Program-made: the position numbers and the translations under genes | Shown: positions 1-12,899 of the stretch, in pieces | How the letters are laid out: the number at the start of each line of letters is the position of its first letter | Numbering within the stretch: the first letter of the stretch is position 1 | The notes under the pieces: generated by a model | What the model saw: the letters and a program-made list of their open reading frames with translations, nothing else | The model's database searches: none | Told to the model about the DNA's origin: nothing | Source of the DNA: Micropterus salmoides | Taxonomy: Eukaryota > Chordata > Actinopteri > Centrarchiformes > Centrarchidae | Reading direction: 5' to 3' | NCBI RefSeq assembly: GCF_014851395.1 | Contig: NW_024042261.1 | Location: 34,177,942-34,241,941 of the forward strand | DNA: 64,000 nucleotides

Positions 1-3000
1 ATCTCAATGTAATATTGTTTTAAGATTTTGTTGAAAGTTTGCCCTACTTGTGAGTGCAGGGTGAGTCAGTGGTGATTCTGTAATTGGCATGGTCAATCAA
101 GAACAAGCAGCATGAACGGGGTTGGGTTTAATTTTTTCACTACGCTAAGACCACAATTGTACATGGGTTCGTCAAAGAGGCACTTGGGCTTGGGACCATA
201 CTAAGGCCACTAAAATGCTTCTCTGGCATCCCTCCAGGACCCTGAGGCGTACAGGAAAGATTGTGGCTGAACCCTCCCACACTGGACACAAACTGTTTCA
301 GACACTTCCCACTGGCAGGAGGCTGCGGACCGTCAGGACTAAAACCTCACACCACAAAACAGTTCTCATCCCATACTCCCCTAACCCCATGCTATAGTAT
401 GTGCACAATACACATACTGTGAACTCTGCACATTCCCTGGTAAATATATTGCACATCCCTGCAAAAACTGTTATTTAAAGTCTTCATTTCAATAACAGTC
501 ATTGTGCAAATTGTTAAAGGAATTTTCTGTATTTCTATTTATACTTCTTGACTTACCACACTTATCACACACTTGTCTTTTTTTAAATATATTTTCTACT
601 TATTGTGTGTATTGTCATGTGCCAATATACCACAGAAACTTCCTTGTATGTGGATTCCTGATTCTGATTCTCTGATGTGACAATAGAAAATATATGAAAA
701 TGCTCCATTTCTGCAAAGACAGGTCCTGGTCAAATATGGGTTTCAAAAAAGGGCATAGAGCAGTTTTTGTGTTTTGTAGTAGTGTAGATGTTGTTTCAGA
801 TACTTAGTGAAATAATATTTGTGTTGATGTGAATTAGCATTCTGTGGGAAAAACAGCCCACATATCAACTTAAAAGTTAAAAACTCCACCAATGTAGCAT
901 TGCACTCATAAAACATTGTCAGACAGTAAAAAAAGACTTTAAATGGGTGTAGCAGAGCTAGAGACACCATCTTTTTTTTCCACAACCTGGTGCCTACATT
1001 ACTGTTCAGGTGTGTTATTTAAGCAGTAGAGGCTAAAGTGGCTCCAACTGCTTTTTTTCATTATCAAATTTGTAGTCTTCAGCCCCAGCTGATGCTGCTT
1101 CAAATGACATCACATGAGACAATTTTATTTATTTGACTTCAGGCAGCTTCCTCTGGAGCCGCAAAAGCTTAACAAATTTTTTCACATATGCATAGTACTC
1201 CACAAGATCAGTAAACAGTGTAAATTAGGTGGAGTTTCTCTTTAACTGCTTTAATATAATACTAATAATGGGATCATTCTTGGAAAACCAATATCACTTA
1301 GCCGCTGCCACTGTCTAATGTCCAAGTCATGTAATGTGTCCTACTGTACAGTTTGTGTTCTTCACAGCTTTGGGTTTCATTTCAGAAACACAACAGTGCA
1401 ATTATATGATATTACATTTTAAATATTCACTTTAAGAGCTATCTCTTACTGTGTAAAACTATTCTCCACCAGACTGGAGACTAAAACCAAACATTTGTGT
1501 ATTAAAAATTTCCAGATCCACACAGCTATATAAAAAATTAAGATGGAGTTCAAGAACTGACAGAAATCAAAAATCATATCTAATATTACATAACAAAAGA
1601 TTTTTAAGCTGCACTAAATGAAGCACACAGTAATGACAGTATTATCTGAGGTTCAGTTCCTCTGAATTAAATAAACACCGACATGACTTGCAAATATGCA
1701 CCAGCTGCACAGTATATTATTATCAGAAAATGTTCATTATATATGCAGTCAGTGTTGAGTCATTAGAGTCATATGGAGGGAAAGAGGGATCTGAAAATGT
1801 ATATAATATTTCATTATATATTTGGAGGAGCAGCAGCAGGCAGTGACTGAATTTGTTCTACACTATATCCATGTCTCTGTTACAAGTTTCACCTCAATGA
1901 CAATACTATACTAATACAATAATCCTAATTATTTTCTGATTTATTTTATTATTAAAATCAACTCTTCTTCCATCCCTTGTGATTTTTTGTTGGTCTTTTT
2001 ATTTCTGTCTCTAGAAAAAAATTAAACAGACTCACACACATTTGTCACAAAATGATAAATTACACTGGACCCCAGTCTTTCTAAACTGACTCTTGGAGAT
2101 AATAAGCCCTTTCCCGTTAGAGTGAGCCTTTTTCCATGTTTAACAAAGTTCACTATTTCCTCTTAAATGAGACAACTCCCCTTTAGCCATCAACGTAAAA
2201 CATAGAAGGGGAAATATGCGTTTTTGAAAGGGCAGCACAAGTTAAACAAATTTTCAGTGATTTGATGATGACAATTAAACTGATCAAATTATCTTCACTT
2301 GACTGACAGAGAACAGTGTGGGCTGCATGACATTTTAGAAGCCAGTGAACATGGGCTAGATGGCACAGCCAGATTGTGATGACAGGGAAAAATCATTTAC
2401 GTGGCATTAGTACAGTAGTGGCATTTCCATAAAAGAAATATCTGTCCCATGTCAAATTTGTATCATGTCCAGCAGCAGCAACTGTGGTTTGTTTGAAGCA
2501 AGACAAGAGCAACAGGTGAGCAGCAATAGCCACCACAGTTTAAGAGAAGGGCAACTTAACCAACATGAAATCAAAGGAAACAGAACTGCTGCTCCCAGAG
2601 TGTGAATGAAAGGCAATCACAAACTACACAATGACCTTTCCTAATAAGAAGTCAGGAAGAACCACATCCCCTCCCCTAGTTTACCAAAATGTTAAAATGT
2701 TTCCTTTCCACCCCACTGTCGGCATAGAAATTCAGGTTTTGTGCGATATCACATACAGTAGATATTAATGTTGCATGATAACAATTCCGAGCTCCAAGTA
2801 TAAAGTTTTGCTCCATTATAATTTCATGGATGAGGCCTTGTTTGACAGAAAGGCGGGGGCGAACTAGAAACACTTAAGTGCTCTATACAACAGAGGATCC
2901 TGACTAAAAGGAACAAAATTTAAGTAAACAAATGTTCTGTTAGGCTTTGTTGTTCTGTATTCGTTTCCCCACTTTAAATAAGTTTTTCCTTTAATTTGTC

Positions 3001-5830
3001 ACTCATCTGCAGGGGCCCTCATGAACCCACAAAGATATAATAAATAGCTGTGGATGTGGGGAGGGGCCCATAGAGGGTCCAGAATTTTGTGCTATGCCCC
3101 TTCTCATCTGTGCTTTTAGCATTACAGTACTGTGTATTCAGGCATCACAGTATTTTTGCTGGTGAGGGCGAATTCTGCTCTTCTGTTGAATCTTAGAAAC
3201 CCATTGTTTTGTGATTTTGCTGCTGATACTTTCATTAAAGGGACCTGGATGCAGGAAACTTGCACGCATGCAAAAACAAATACCCACTGAAAAGCAGACA
3301 GTGTTTCAGACCTGCAGAGCCTGAGAGTCTGTTTAGCCTCTTGTCCTTTTTTTCTGCACACTGTCAGCTGGAGCTATTGTTGTTCACCTCACTGACAGAC
3401 ACATGCACAGTTGGGCCTGGCTGTGGTACAATACATAGATACATACACACACGCACACAGACATGCACACTAGCCAGTTAGCTTGGGTAATACTGTCGCC
3501 CACAGGTTGTTTATATAACAATGCTAGCAGATTGTGTGTGTGTGTTTGTGTTGTAACCAGCTTTCCCAGATACCTGCCATACTTGTGTTTCACCACCACC
3601 AGGGCTGCATGTAATAATTCACACCACTAGTATAACTCAGTAATTACCCACTTTACAATGATGCTCTGACAGGCTTGTTGAGTAATGATTCTTTTATTGT
3701 TCTCTCTTTGTTCTTTCTTTTTTCATTAAGTACATACCTATACAGCAAGTTTGAAATTGTAGCTACTTTTTTCATTATTAATAACCTTAAAACGTCAAAT
3801 TTAATTAGAATGGTAATTTCATGATCCCACAGTGAAATACCTTCACGGTAATACCCGACAATACCTGATGATTATCATTATCATTTTTTTCTTGCTTCCC
3901 ATAACTCCACATGGAGGTCAGAGGTCAGGAATTCACTGTGTTACTCAACATTAAATTCACCATCACACTGACTCCTCCTTCACCTAAAAATAAATTTACA
4001 TATCGATACGTACATGTTTGATCTTCTTCAGCTCACCTTCAATCATTCTTTAATCATTACAGAATACAGAGCTGTGCCCATGTATGTGACCCTTAGCACA
4101 GCACAGCACAGCACAGCATGGTTTCACTGCAATGAACATAGCCTTTTATATTGATGTCCATAGCCTACACTTGTAAAAATCTTTACATTTGTTTGTGTCT
4201 TTGTCCTTTTCATTCCGTCACTACCATCACTCTGCCAGGCATTTACTAAGCTTACTTAATCCCTGCCGACTACCTGCCATATTATCATGCAATGATAAAC
4301 AATTACAATGAACGATTCCCAATAATCATTCACAAAGAAAATGCAAACACTGGAAAAGGCTGTGCACTGGTCACAAAATGTTAATCAAAATCCAAGGCAA
4401 AGGCTGCATGATGAGAGCATAAAGGAAAAGAAGAAATGTAGTCCTCACCTAGGAAGAGAAATGTTGTGTTTTCACTGTAAAATTCTGCAACCAAATCCAG
4501 CTGTGCAGGAGATAAATTAAGCAAGTCCGCCGCGTCCCAGACTGTTGTCCCGAAGGCAATCACATAATGCGATCACTGAAGTCTCTCTCTCTCTCCCACT
4601 CTCTTTTATCCCCCACTCCCTCCCTCTCCACCTCCTGAAGGATGGTGTTTATGTTTTGCTTCCTCTCACTAAAGGCAACTGTTCCTTCGGACCCCAGATT
4701 TTTTGGTTTCACTTCTCTTTAATAGCTATGACATAAAAATCATGATGGATGCGATTCCGCAAGTTCACTATGTTTGATTAATATTTATTGATCAAGGGCC
4801 TAGCAACACATAGCCTTACTTGTTCTACTGTATACTACTACTAACAATAATCATAGTAATAAAATCAGTTTTGACCACTTTTTGCACTGGTTAGGAATGA
4901 CAAAGTGAAAGGCATGGGCATATTATGTTGATGTTTGTGTGTTAATAAATGTGAATTTATAGCAAATTATGTATTTGGTGTTATAAGGTGTGAATGTGTA
5001 TCTCTTCACGCTAAAGTTGCAAGTGGTTTAGTAACTACATTAATAACTCAAAGACTGATCATGTTTGCATTAAACCAAGACAGTAACTTTTCCTCTTGGT
5101 GCAGATGATGATGCATATCTCTTGTCAAGCTCTGGACCCTTGTTGCATCCTGTAATCTTCTCTAATATAATCAAAAATGTCCTTTAAAATAATAAGTGTA
5201 AATCAATCACAACAGGGGTGGAGGACGTTAGCAGTCCATCACTTTGATTGACTGTACATGAAGGCACTAGATTTCTAATGAGCTTTACCTACAGCAAGAC
5301 ACCATTTTAATGCATGTTATCTGTAGCTTGAGGATGCTGTTTGCTGTCATAGTGGTGTGACTCAGACCTTACCACAACAAATGTTGCACCTGTGCTTCTG
5401 AGCAGCTTTTTCAAACCTCAGTAACAGCCATATTAAGCATGTGCAAATTAGGAATCTGTGAACTGAAACATAACCTCTCCTCAACAACTGCTGTCAACAT
5501 TTTTAATGTTAAATATTTCAAACCTCAAAGAAAGTGAAAAGTGAAAACTATTTCTTACATAAATTAAGGCTTGAGACGATGATACAATGTGATATTTTTA
5601 TTCAGTGCAGAGTTTTCTTGATAGGACAAAAACCACCATTACATGCTAGTAACATTTGTTCAGTGTAAGCCTCATGTTTGACCGTTTGTACAGAATAACA
5701 TGACTGGGTGTCACGAAAGACCATCTTTACCAATCACACAGACTTTTGACTATACCCACCCATCCTCATTCATGTGTGCTTGCATGCAAATTCACACACC
5801 AGCACATACAGACATACTTGGTCAGGTTGC
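1..5830. other. intergenic, no gene recognised
   Basis: No open reading frame here resembles a protein family and none is long. The segment about 375-680 has the look of a retroelement 3' tail (AT-rich, ending in a 'gattctgattctctgatgtgac' type motif). Small simple repeats occur: CA-rich at about 3447-3472, TG-rich at about 3532-3552, and a short GCACA tandem at about 4097-4118. I see nothing else I can support. Confidence 0.6.
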
Positions 5831-5978
5831 GAGATACGTCAGAAACACAGAACCAAAGGTTCCCCTTCGAGGGAACTCGAACTGCGTTGGTGACGACACT
5901 ATGGGAACGCCTCTGGGGGTGGCAGGGCTGAATCATGAATGAAACTACTCCAATCCTATTGCCGTTGCTAGAACGGTA

Positions 5979-6488
5979 GTGTCTGATGGCGTAACTGGAG
6001 GCGTATATAAGCACGCCGGCACACAGGACACATCAGCTTTTTTCTATTCAGCAGGCACTCTGAGTATGTTTGAAAACTCCACTACCAAGAAAATTGTTGT
6101 CTTACTTGGAAGTCCTGACGAAGCAGAAGAGACCATGTCTGGTAATCAGTTCCGACAACGTGTTTTTCCATGCCCACGCTACATCACAGCTGGGGATACT
6201 CATGAGATGTGTGTTTCCTGTCGGGGGATGTCGCACGCCCAGACAGCTCTCGAGAGGGCTGCCTGCGGCCATTGCGAGGCCCTGTCCCTGAGGGTGCTGC
6301 CGTCTCGTGTGGCTCTCTTTTCGGAAGACGGTCGGATACGCCCTCCCCGTGGCTCAGGCCCCTCGGTAGCTGAGGCGTCGCGGCGGCTGTGGTCATGGGG
6401 ATCGCAGCACGATATCTCCGAGGGCGTCGGGACAGCGTTCCAAGGTTCCCACTTGGGACCTGGCAGTGGTTCTCGAAGCGGTGGCTGA
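5979..6488 (+). pseudogene. DIRS-like gag remnant
   Basis: A 169-codon frame inside the DIRS-like element. It contains a Cys/His-rich stretch (FPCPRY, then CVSCRGMSHAQTAL, then CGHCEALSLRVLPSRVALF) that matches the usual N-terminal gag-like protein of fish DIRS elements, followed by an SVAEASRRLWSWGSQ segment also typical of that ORF. The true start is uncertain; the first ATG lies within the terminal repeat. Near 6410-6460 the sequence runs directly into recombinase coding sequence in another frame, marking an internal deletion. It is not expected to give a working protein. Confidence 0.7.
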
Positions 6489-6894
6489 GGCCCCCTTCGA
6501 ACCCCTGTAGTCGGCTGAGGCCAAGCACCTGACCCTTAAGATGGCCTGTCTTCTCGCTATCACCTCTCTGAGGAGGGTGGGGGATCTCCATGCACTTTCG
6601 GTTTCTCCTCAATGCCTGGAGTTTGCCCCAGGGAGGGTCAGAGCCATCCTGCACCCCTGTCTGGGCTATGTCCCTAAGGTTCCGTCCAGTTTGGCAGGGT
6701 CCACGGTGCTGCAGGTGTTTCATCCCCCACCTCATGTGACTACTAGAGGCATGGCGGCCTCTAGGGCCCTACTCTCAGGGGCTTCACTCCAGGATTTGTG
6801 TGAGGCAGCTGGCTGGGCCACTCCTCACACTTTCATCCGGTTTTACAGTCTGGACCTTCCTTCTGCACCCGGCACCCGGGTGCTCTCGTCTTAG
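6450..6894 (+). pseudogene. DIRS-like tyrosine recombinase remnant
   Basis: Reads as the C-terminal catalytic half of a DIRS tyrosine recombinase (phage-integrase fold). Visible landmarks are the LRRVGDLHALSV segment, where the arginine belongs to the first active-site box, and the AAGWATPHTFIRFYSLD segment near the end, which carries the His-Thr-Phe and the tyrosine of the last catalytic box. The frame is interrupted by a TAG at about 6508-6510, just before SAEAKHLTLK. A second deletion joins FHPPPHVT directly to TRGMAASRALLSGA, removing the middle of the domain. It is therefore inactive. Confidence 0.75.
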
Positions 6895-7298
6895 TCTTGC
6901 CTACGGGTTACTGCACGCTTGGGGCAGGCGGGGGTTTTGCCGTGGCCTAGTGGGTATCTCGTTCCCATAGTGTCATCACCGACGCAGTTTGAGTTCCCTG
7001 GAAGGGGAACGTCTCGGGTTACTTATGTAACCCTTGTTCCCCGAGAAGGGGAACGAGACACTGCGTCCGCCACATCTCACCCCGCCTGGAGTGCCTTGCT
7101 TCATAGCAAAGAGCTGACGTTTCCGGTATGCTGGCGTGCTTCTATACGCCTCCAGTTACGCCATCACATGCTACCTTTCTAGCAATGCCAATAGGATTGG
7201 AGTAGTTTCATTCATGATTTCAGCCCTGCCACGCCCAGAGGCGTTCCCATAGTCTCGTTCCCCTTCTCGGGGAACAAGGGTTACATACGTAACCCGAG

Positions 7299-9340
7299 AT
7301 GTTTTCTAATGAGCAATTGGAATTGCAATTGGATATTTGAACAGATGAAAGGTTAGGGGGCTGAAAGGGAGAAATAGGCTTCTAACAACTGAAACAGATA
7401 CATACTGTATGTCAGTAACAATGTGTGTCAAATCTGCAGTGCGGAACTTTTGTCTCCCCTTTCTGACAGTGTAAGTAATTACACAACATTGTGAACACGT
7501 ACTTATCACATATAGGCACTGTTGCTACATTGCTCCTTTTTCAGCTCTGGCAAACCAGTCATTGTTGGTTGGCAAAAAGGAAAAGGAAAGGTACTTTATT
7601 GTCACAAATACATGTAGTGAAATTCATTCTCTGCATTTAAACCATCGCTCAAGGGAGCAGGGGCAGCCACTATACTGCGCCCAGGGACCAACTCCAGATC
7701 TACAGCACTGTCCTGGTCAGTGGCACTGACTGGAGAACCAAACATGACACAATTAGAAAAATCTATTGAGTCATTTTTCATGATCACAGAAAGTTGCTTT
7801 AGGTCTTCTTCAGACCACTAATGGTACTATCAATATTGCAGGTTTCAATGTTTTAATTACACAACAGAGGTTTCCATAAAAACAATACAATACCTTGTTA
7901 CCTTGTAAGCACATATCAATTTACTGATGACATAATGACCTCTCAATAAACCACAGTGATGTGTAATAAACCATCAAACTGAATTTCCTTCTACCATTGT
8001 TTTGTACTCATATTAGTTTCATTTTGAATAAATAAAAAAATATACATTGTTGGTTACATATTTTTGTGCAAGCTATGCATCAGCTGATTTGAGATGAATG
8101 AATGAACCTGTTTGGTCCAAAACACGGAAGTGTAAATTAAGCATTAATAAATGGATGGATGGGAGGAGGTTAGCAGGGCTGATGAAGACAGGAGGCAGGC
8201 AGGCTGATGAGTGGGGAGAAGAGCTGGAGACTTAGCTGAGGCGACGTGTGGGAAGATGGCTGGGCGGAGACGCTGGCACTGGAATCCTGAGGCACAGGAC
8301 AAAAACCCAGTTAGCCAAGGGCATGGCGAGAAATAAACCACAAAAGCACACTAGAAACATCTTTGGCCGAGAGTCACACTGTACCACTGAATTAGATAGA
8401 ACAATCTGGCCCATGATTTGCACGAGAACTGGGGTACTTAACTGAGAGTTGATGAGCTGATTGTAGGCAGGTGTGGCGATGTGCCAGGAGAGGTAAGCCA
8501 CACACACACACACACACAAACACGAGAAGAGGTGACAGAGGAATCCACAAGCGCAGGACCATAACCCTCCCAGTCCTCCCAGCTAAGGGCATTTTAGGGA
8601 GAGGAAGAAAAGACACATGGAAAAGTCGTCAACAACTGTCAATTTTGTTGTGTTACCTTCAGATAGACCAGAAGGCCGGTGGGAGATTCACGGGAGCAGT
8701 GATGTGGGTAATGCAGGCAAAGAGTTTTCTATCCAGAGCATTTGCATCCATAGGAGCAGGCAGAACCTTGGGAATCCCAGCTTGGGTGACAAAGGTGGAA
8801 TCAAAAATCCACTTGAGCTGAGGGAGAGAATTATTGTGGCAAGTAAGTAACTGCATGTGGCACTGGTGGTATGGTGGAGGTATGGCTCATCAGGACCCCT
8901 CCAATTACATCTTTAACATGATCAGCAAGCCTTCCTTGCAAAGCGACTTCATCCCATCACCCACTCTCTGTTGCCAAAATCCTAAATTCCACCGCATACA
9001 AGCTGGTCAAAAGTCGGCCATGAAAGTTGAGTAGAAATTATGTATAGGTTATCCCCTTCCCCATCATGCTGTTGCCCACCGAGAAGCTCGGCCAGAAAGT
9101 AAATTCAAAATAAAAAGCTATACAGGACTTATCTAAGGAGTAGGTGGCCGGTTGCTGCTGAAACAGGAGAGGGCATTGGAGAAGAAGGCATTCACAGGTT
9201 CACAGATCTGCCAAGCAACGTTCAGAGATGGCAAAAATGGCTCACTGGTGAGCAGACAGGACTGGGGATAAAGTAGGGGCCTCTGGAGGAGGAGAAGGAG
9301 TGGGAGGGCGGCCATCAAACTTACTGTGTCCTTTCAGGGA
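7299..9340. other. intergenic with repeat fragments
   Basis: No gene is recognised. About 7580-7745 is a reverse-oriented retroelement 3' tail: on the minus strand it ends in a 'gtgacaataaagtacctttcc' type sequence typical of fish LINE tails. About 8250-8620 has the character of a dispersed repeat and contains a CA tract at about 8499-8518, but I cannot assign its family. The remainder, 8620-9340, shows only short spurious frames. Confidence 0.45.
7580..7745 (-). repeat. LINE-type 3' tail fragment
   Basis: On the minus strand the segment runs towards 'tgaatttcactacatgtatttgtgacaataaagtacc'-like sequence, a widespread terminal motif of fish non-LTR retrotransposons (I quote only its character). 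There is no coding sequence. The family is not assigned. Confidence 0.5.
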
Positions 9341-9873
9341 GGTAATTTTCAAACCAGCCAACAGACTACTCAGACAACCAAATAGTGAGCAGCCGTTGCT
9401 TCATATAAGAGTGGTCAGCTGTCTTGAAGGCCTTTGAGACACTGATAAAAAAAAGCAGCACAAACCTTTTTACAATCCAGTGTCAGTCATGGCGTCAACA
9501 ACCTTAAAGGAAGCCGTGACGGTAGACAGGTGCACTGAGAAAACATTATTAGCACTCAGGAACTCCTTCAATTGATTATTTACCAATTCTTCAAGGACCT
9601 TAGATAAGACACTTAAATTGGAAATAGTCCTGTATTTGTTAAGTGAAGTAGGGTCACGGCCACATTTTTGAGGTTAAAGATACCTGTTAAGGGTTTAGCA
9701 ATATAATCAGCTGCAACTTTTAAAACACATTCTTCCAGATTATCAGAACTTGCAGGTTTTTTAGTGTCCAGCAGAAGAAGAGCTCTGTGAACTTCATCAA
9801 CAGAGAAGGGAACCACATCACAAGGCTCACCATCAAAAATGTAACTAAAAAAAGTTATGTCTGAGGATGGCAT
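9340..9873 (-). pseudogene. LINE reverse transcriptase remnant
   Basis: The minus strand encodes recognisable pieces of a non-LTR (jockey/CR1/L2-like) reverse transcriptase. First comes a KKPASSDNLEECVLKVAADYIAKPL block (the 'K-aGpDnl' segment at the start of the RT domain) and IFNL. A frameshift follows, then SNLSVLSKVLEELVNNQL, and further down a SKAFKTADHS piece corresponding to the catalytic A-box region (normally SKAFDTVDH; the catalytic aspartate is changed here). Stops and at least two frameshifts make it dead. Confidence 0.75.
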
Positions 9874-9899
9874 GGTTTTTTACAGTGCGGACTTGCATG

Positions 9900-12440
9900 A
9901 TATTACATTTTCTTTCTGAATACAAGGAGAAGACATTTTTTGGAAGAGAGGGTGCACATTAAGTGATGTATATCGTCTGCATGTTCCAGCAGTCTAGCAG
10001 CTCTCTGATGAAAAAATAGAGTAGAGTGACATGGAAAGAGAGATATTCAAAGAGTGTGTTTACCTTTCCTTCAGGGCAGTTTGTTGCACCAAGTATCCTG
10101 TGTTTCTTTTTTTTTGGTCTTATAATAAGTATGATGAATTACAGGCATTTTTGTCGTTATGCATTACTCATACACAACCTGAGACCATAAATATTCATTA
10201 GAGGGGAACACAAGACGCTTCCCATCCAAAACAAAATAAATGGTTAGTTCTTACTCCCCTTAGGAACATCACACCGGGTCCAAATGCAAACAGATGCCCT
10301 GCATATATTCAGTGCTCAACAAATAATGTGACAAATACTTCATCACCTCAAAATCAATCCCACCCTATCTTCTTTATATTATTCCCTCATGATTCTTTTC
10401 CTCAATGAGACACCACTGACCACCAGCCAGTAGAGAAATATGATGAAAATGAATGCATTATCAATTAATTATGGTTATTAATTTTATAATGTGTGTTTAT
10501 AAATTCATGCGCAGTGGTATATAACGCCAGTTGCTCTGTGTCTGCTTAATGAAGAGTTTGTTTCTGTGGGTATTTATTTATGTGAGTTTTGTTTCCCCTT
10601 CACTCCACTGAAAAATTAAAGCTTGGGTAGACAACATTGGAGAAACTAACAAGAGACAGCTAGATTTTTAAAGTATTCAATGGAAAAAATCATTATTTCA
10701 GACAGAATTACATGATTGGCTGTGCTTATTCAAGTCCTGCCACAGCCAAAGATTTCTTTTATTATTGTGTCATAACTTTTGATTTATTGATTACGGAATA
10801 CTGGAATAAATTTCCCTAGCTTTGAATGAATTTACTTGAAAGAACGATATAGGTATTTCAATTTTAAATAAGTCATTAGTTAATGTATTTTAAATGATCC
10901 TCCTTCTGACTTAGATCTATTCAGTAATCAAACTTAAAATAAGATGTAACTGTAGGGAAAGCTATGCTCCCAGAGTACCTGACAAGTAATTAATGAGACA
11001 GCGAGGCAAAAAGTGTGAGTCAAGATGAGTAAAGATAGCTGCAATAGGTTTTGCTTGTGAGCAATGACAGATATACAGAGATGGGCTTATTGAAAACAAG
11101 AAGATTACAGATGGGTAGAATATAAACACATCTCTAACAACAGGATGATTAACAACATATAATAAAGACTCCTATGTTTCAACTTTTCCCTTGTTGCTAC
11201 AGTGATTTAGTGTTAAAGTTTTCCTTACTGTTAAAGATTGTGGTCATGGTTTGAAGATATCACTGTTTGGAGTTGGTGAGAGACAGGACAGAATTTGTGG
11301 ATTGTGGTCTCTGGTATCAAAGTTAGACACCTTGTACGTCCAACCTGCCATCCACTCTGACCTCTTGCTTAAGAAGTTGTTTTTCTGGTGAGGACAGTTC
11401 TGAGACCACAGCGTGCCCGTGTTTCTGTAGTGTTGACTGGCCATGAATTCTCCCCTGGGGTGCCATCAGAGCTGAATGTGTGCTATGTAGTTTTAAACAG
11501 ATTCTCCTGTGTGATTGGGCAGTGCAGATACACAAAGCAAAACAGTCATGAACGGCAATACAGAAAATATCAGTATTTTGCACAAAGCAGGTCACACACA
11601 CACAAACAAACACCACCATGTCATTAAGACTGTGTATCCATCATTGACTGTATCAATCTCACAGTGGCAGAGAAATTATAGCGATAAAAGAAAATGACAA
11701 GAGCAGATTTTGAGATTTTTATGCTCCACTATGGTGTATTTATCGTTTTCTTGTCCCTGCAATCCAAGGGAGGTAAAGCTTTATGGGATGTCAAAGCAAT
11801 GGAGATTAAATATAACCCTATTATACTTGCCAAAGAGGAAATGCAATTAGAATGTGTGAATATAATGTCCTGAAGTTATTGTTTTGTCCATAGTATCAGT
11901 ATCAGTAGTAATATCAAAACATGGTCTAATATCACAAAGTACAAATGCATCTAAGTGCTGACTATTTTCACACATTATATCAGGAGAGGCACACTTATAA
12001 TAAATATAATTTGCTGCTCTTAACAACAAAATGTACCAGATGCTGTTATTATTCATCTCAACATGCATTTTCATTACTACAGAGACCCTTTTCTCCTGTG
12101 TACACAAACCCACATTTACAGGAAGTGCTCTCTCTCTAGAGTCATTGAAAAGTCTTTTAAGTGTTTATTGACATAATTAGAAACATTATTGTCTTACTCT
12201 GATTATTGTTCCGCGGGTTATGAGGCTTGTGAATGATTTGATTGCATTTTATTAAAGTTTTACACAATCTGTGTGAACACAAAGATCAAATAGTAATTCT
12301 TAATCCATTTAAGGCTTGCGCATGTCTTCATTACTAAAAGCTGTAAGATTTGTGTGCAAAAGACTTCATTATGTAATGTCCATACTGTGGCTCACACTTT
12401 GTATTACACAAATCCCAGCAGCTGGTGCTTTTAATGTATG
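9900..12440. other. intergenic, no gene recognised
   Basis: AT-rich sequence with only short frames that resemble nothing. A CA-containing stretch lies at about 11595-11610. I see no exon, RNA gene or clear repeat boundary. Confidence 0.5.
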
Positions 12441-12454
12441 TACATTTTTACGTT

Positions 12455-12890
12455 TTTAGTCCACATGGGCTACACCACCACCTCTTTGGTCCAATGTGGA
12501 GCTGTAGGTAGCTGTCCTCAGACCACCCGACGAAGCCCCCAACACACCTTTATGCTCCTCCTCTTTGTCCTTGCTGATGCGGCCCATGATGCAGGAGTTG
12601 TCCGAGAACATCTGGAGATAACATGTTCCAGAGTTGAGTTTAAAGTCAGAGGTATAGACGGTCAACTGTAACGATGACAATACAGTTCCTTGGTGAGCGT
12701 CTGTTGCTCAATACAGGTCTTGCAGCCTGACATACTGCAGCCTGCCAGTGAGTTAGTCTGTAATCCAGGCTACCATGTCATGGTCCACCTGCATGGCTGA
12801 GAGCTTCTCTGCAAGGAAGAGTAGCTGAATGGAATTGAAAGCACTGGAGAAGTTGAAAAGCATCACTCTCACTGTGCTTCCAGGCCAGGT
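12455..12890 (-). pseudogene. LINE reverse transcriptase remnant (second lineage)
   Basis: Read on the minus strand from 12890 down, the translation gives NFSSAFNSIQ (RT A box, usually DFSSAFNTI), MQVDHDMVAWITD, LTGRLQYVRL, then HQGTVL (usually P-QG-vL), VYTSDFKLNS and FSDNSCIMG (the catalytic F/Y-x-D-D box, decayed to FSDN), and finally a NHLQLN-type stretch. This order is that of a LINE RT palm. Several stop codons and frameshifts are present. The motif style differs from the remnant at 9340-9873, so this is probably another family. Confidence 0.75.
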
Positions 12891-12899
12891 TGGTTCTGT

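Larger units (their letters stand above)
5832..7298 (+). mobile_element. DIRS-like retroelement, internally deleted
   Basis: The ends are inverted relatives: about 5857-6035 reads as the reverse complement of about 7115-7285, sharing the blocks around 'tatgggaacgcctctggg', 'gaaactactccaatcctatt' and 'gtaactggaggcgtat'. A further block at about 6965-7080 is complementary to the outer ends (ttccccgagaaggggaac). Inverted terminal repeats plus an internal complementary region are the structural hallmark of DIRS elements, which integrate with a tyrosine recombinase. Inside are a gag-like piece and the C-terminal part of the recombinase, fused directly. The reverse transcriptase and RNase H that should lie between are missing, so this is a nonautonomous deletion derivative of about 1.47 kb. 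Base composition is clearly more GC-rich than the flanks. Confidence 0.85.

Noticed and set aside
5979..6488. Possible host gene at the GC-rich patch 5.9-7.2 kb
   Set aside because: Inverted terminal repeats and DIRS gag/recombinase motifs explain the GC-rich patch.
6184..6735. 183-aa antisense frame in the DIRS-like element
   Set aside because: The opposite strand carries recognisable gag and recombinase motifs; this frame has none.
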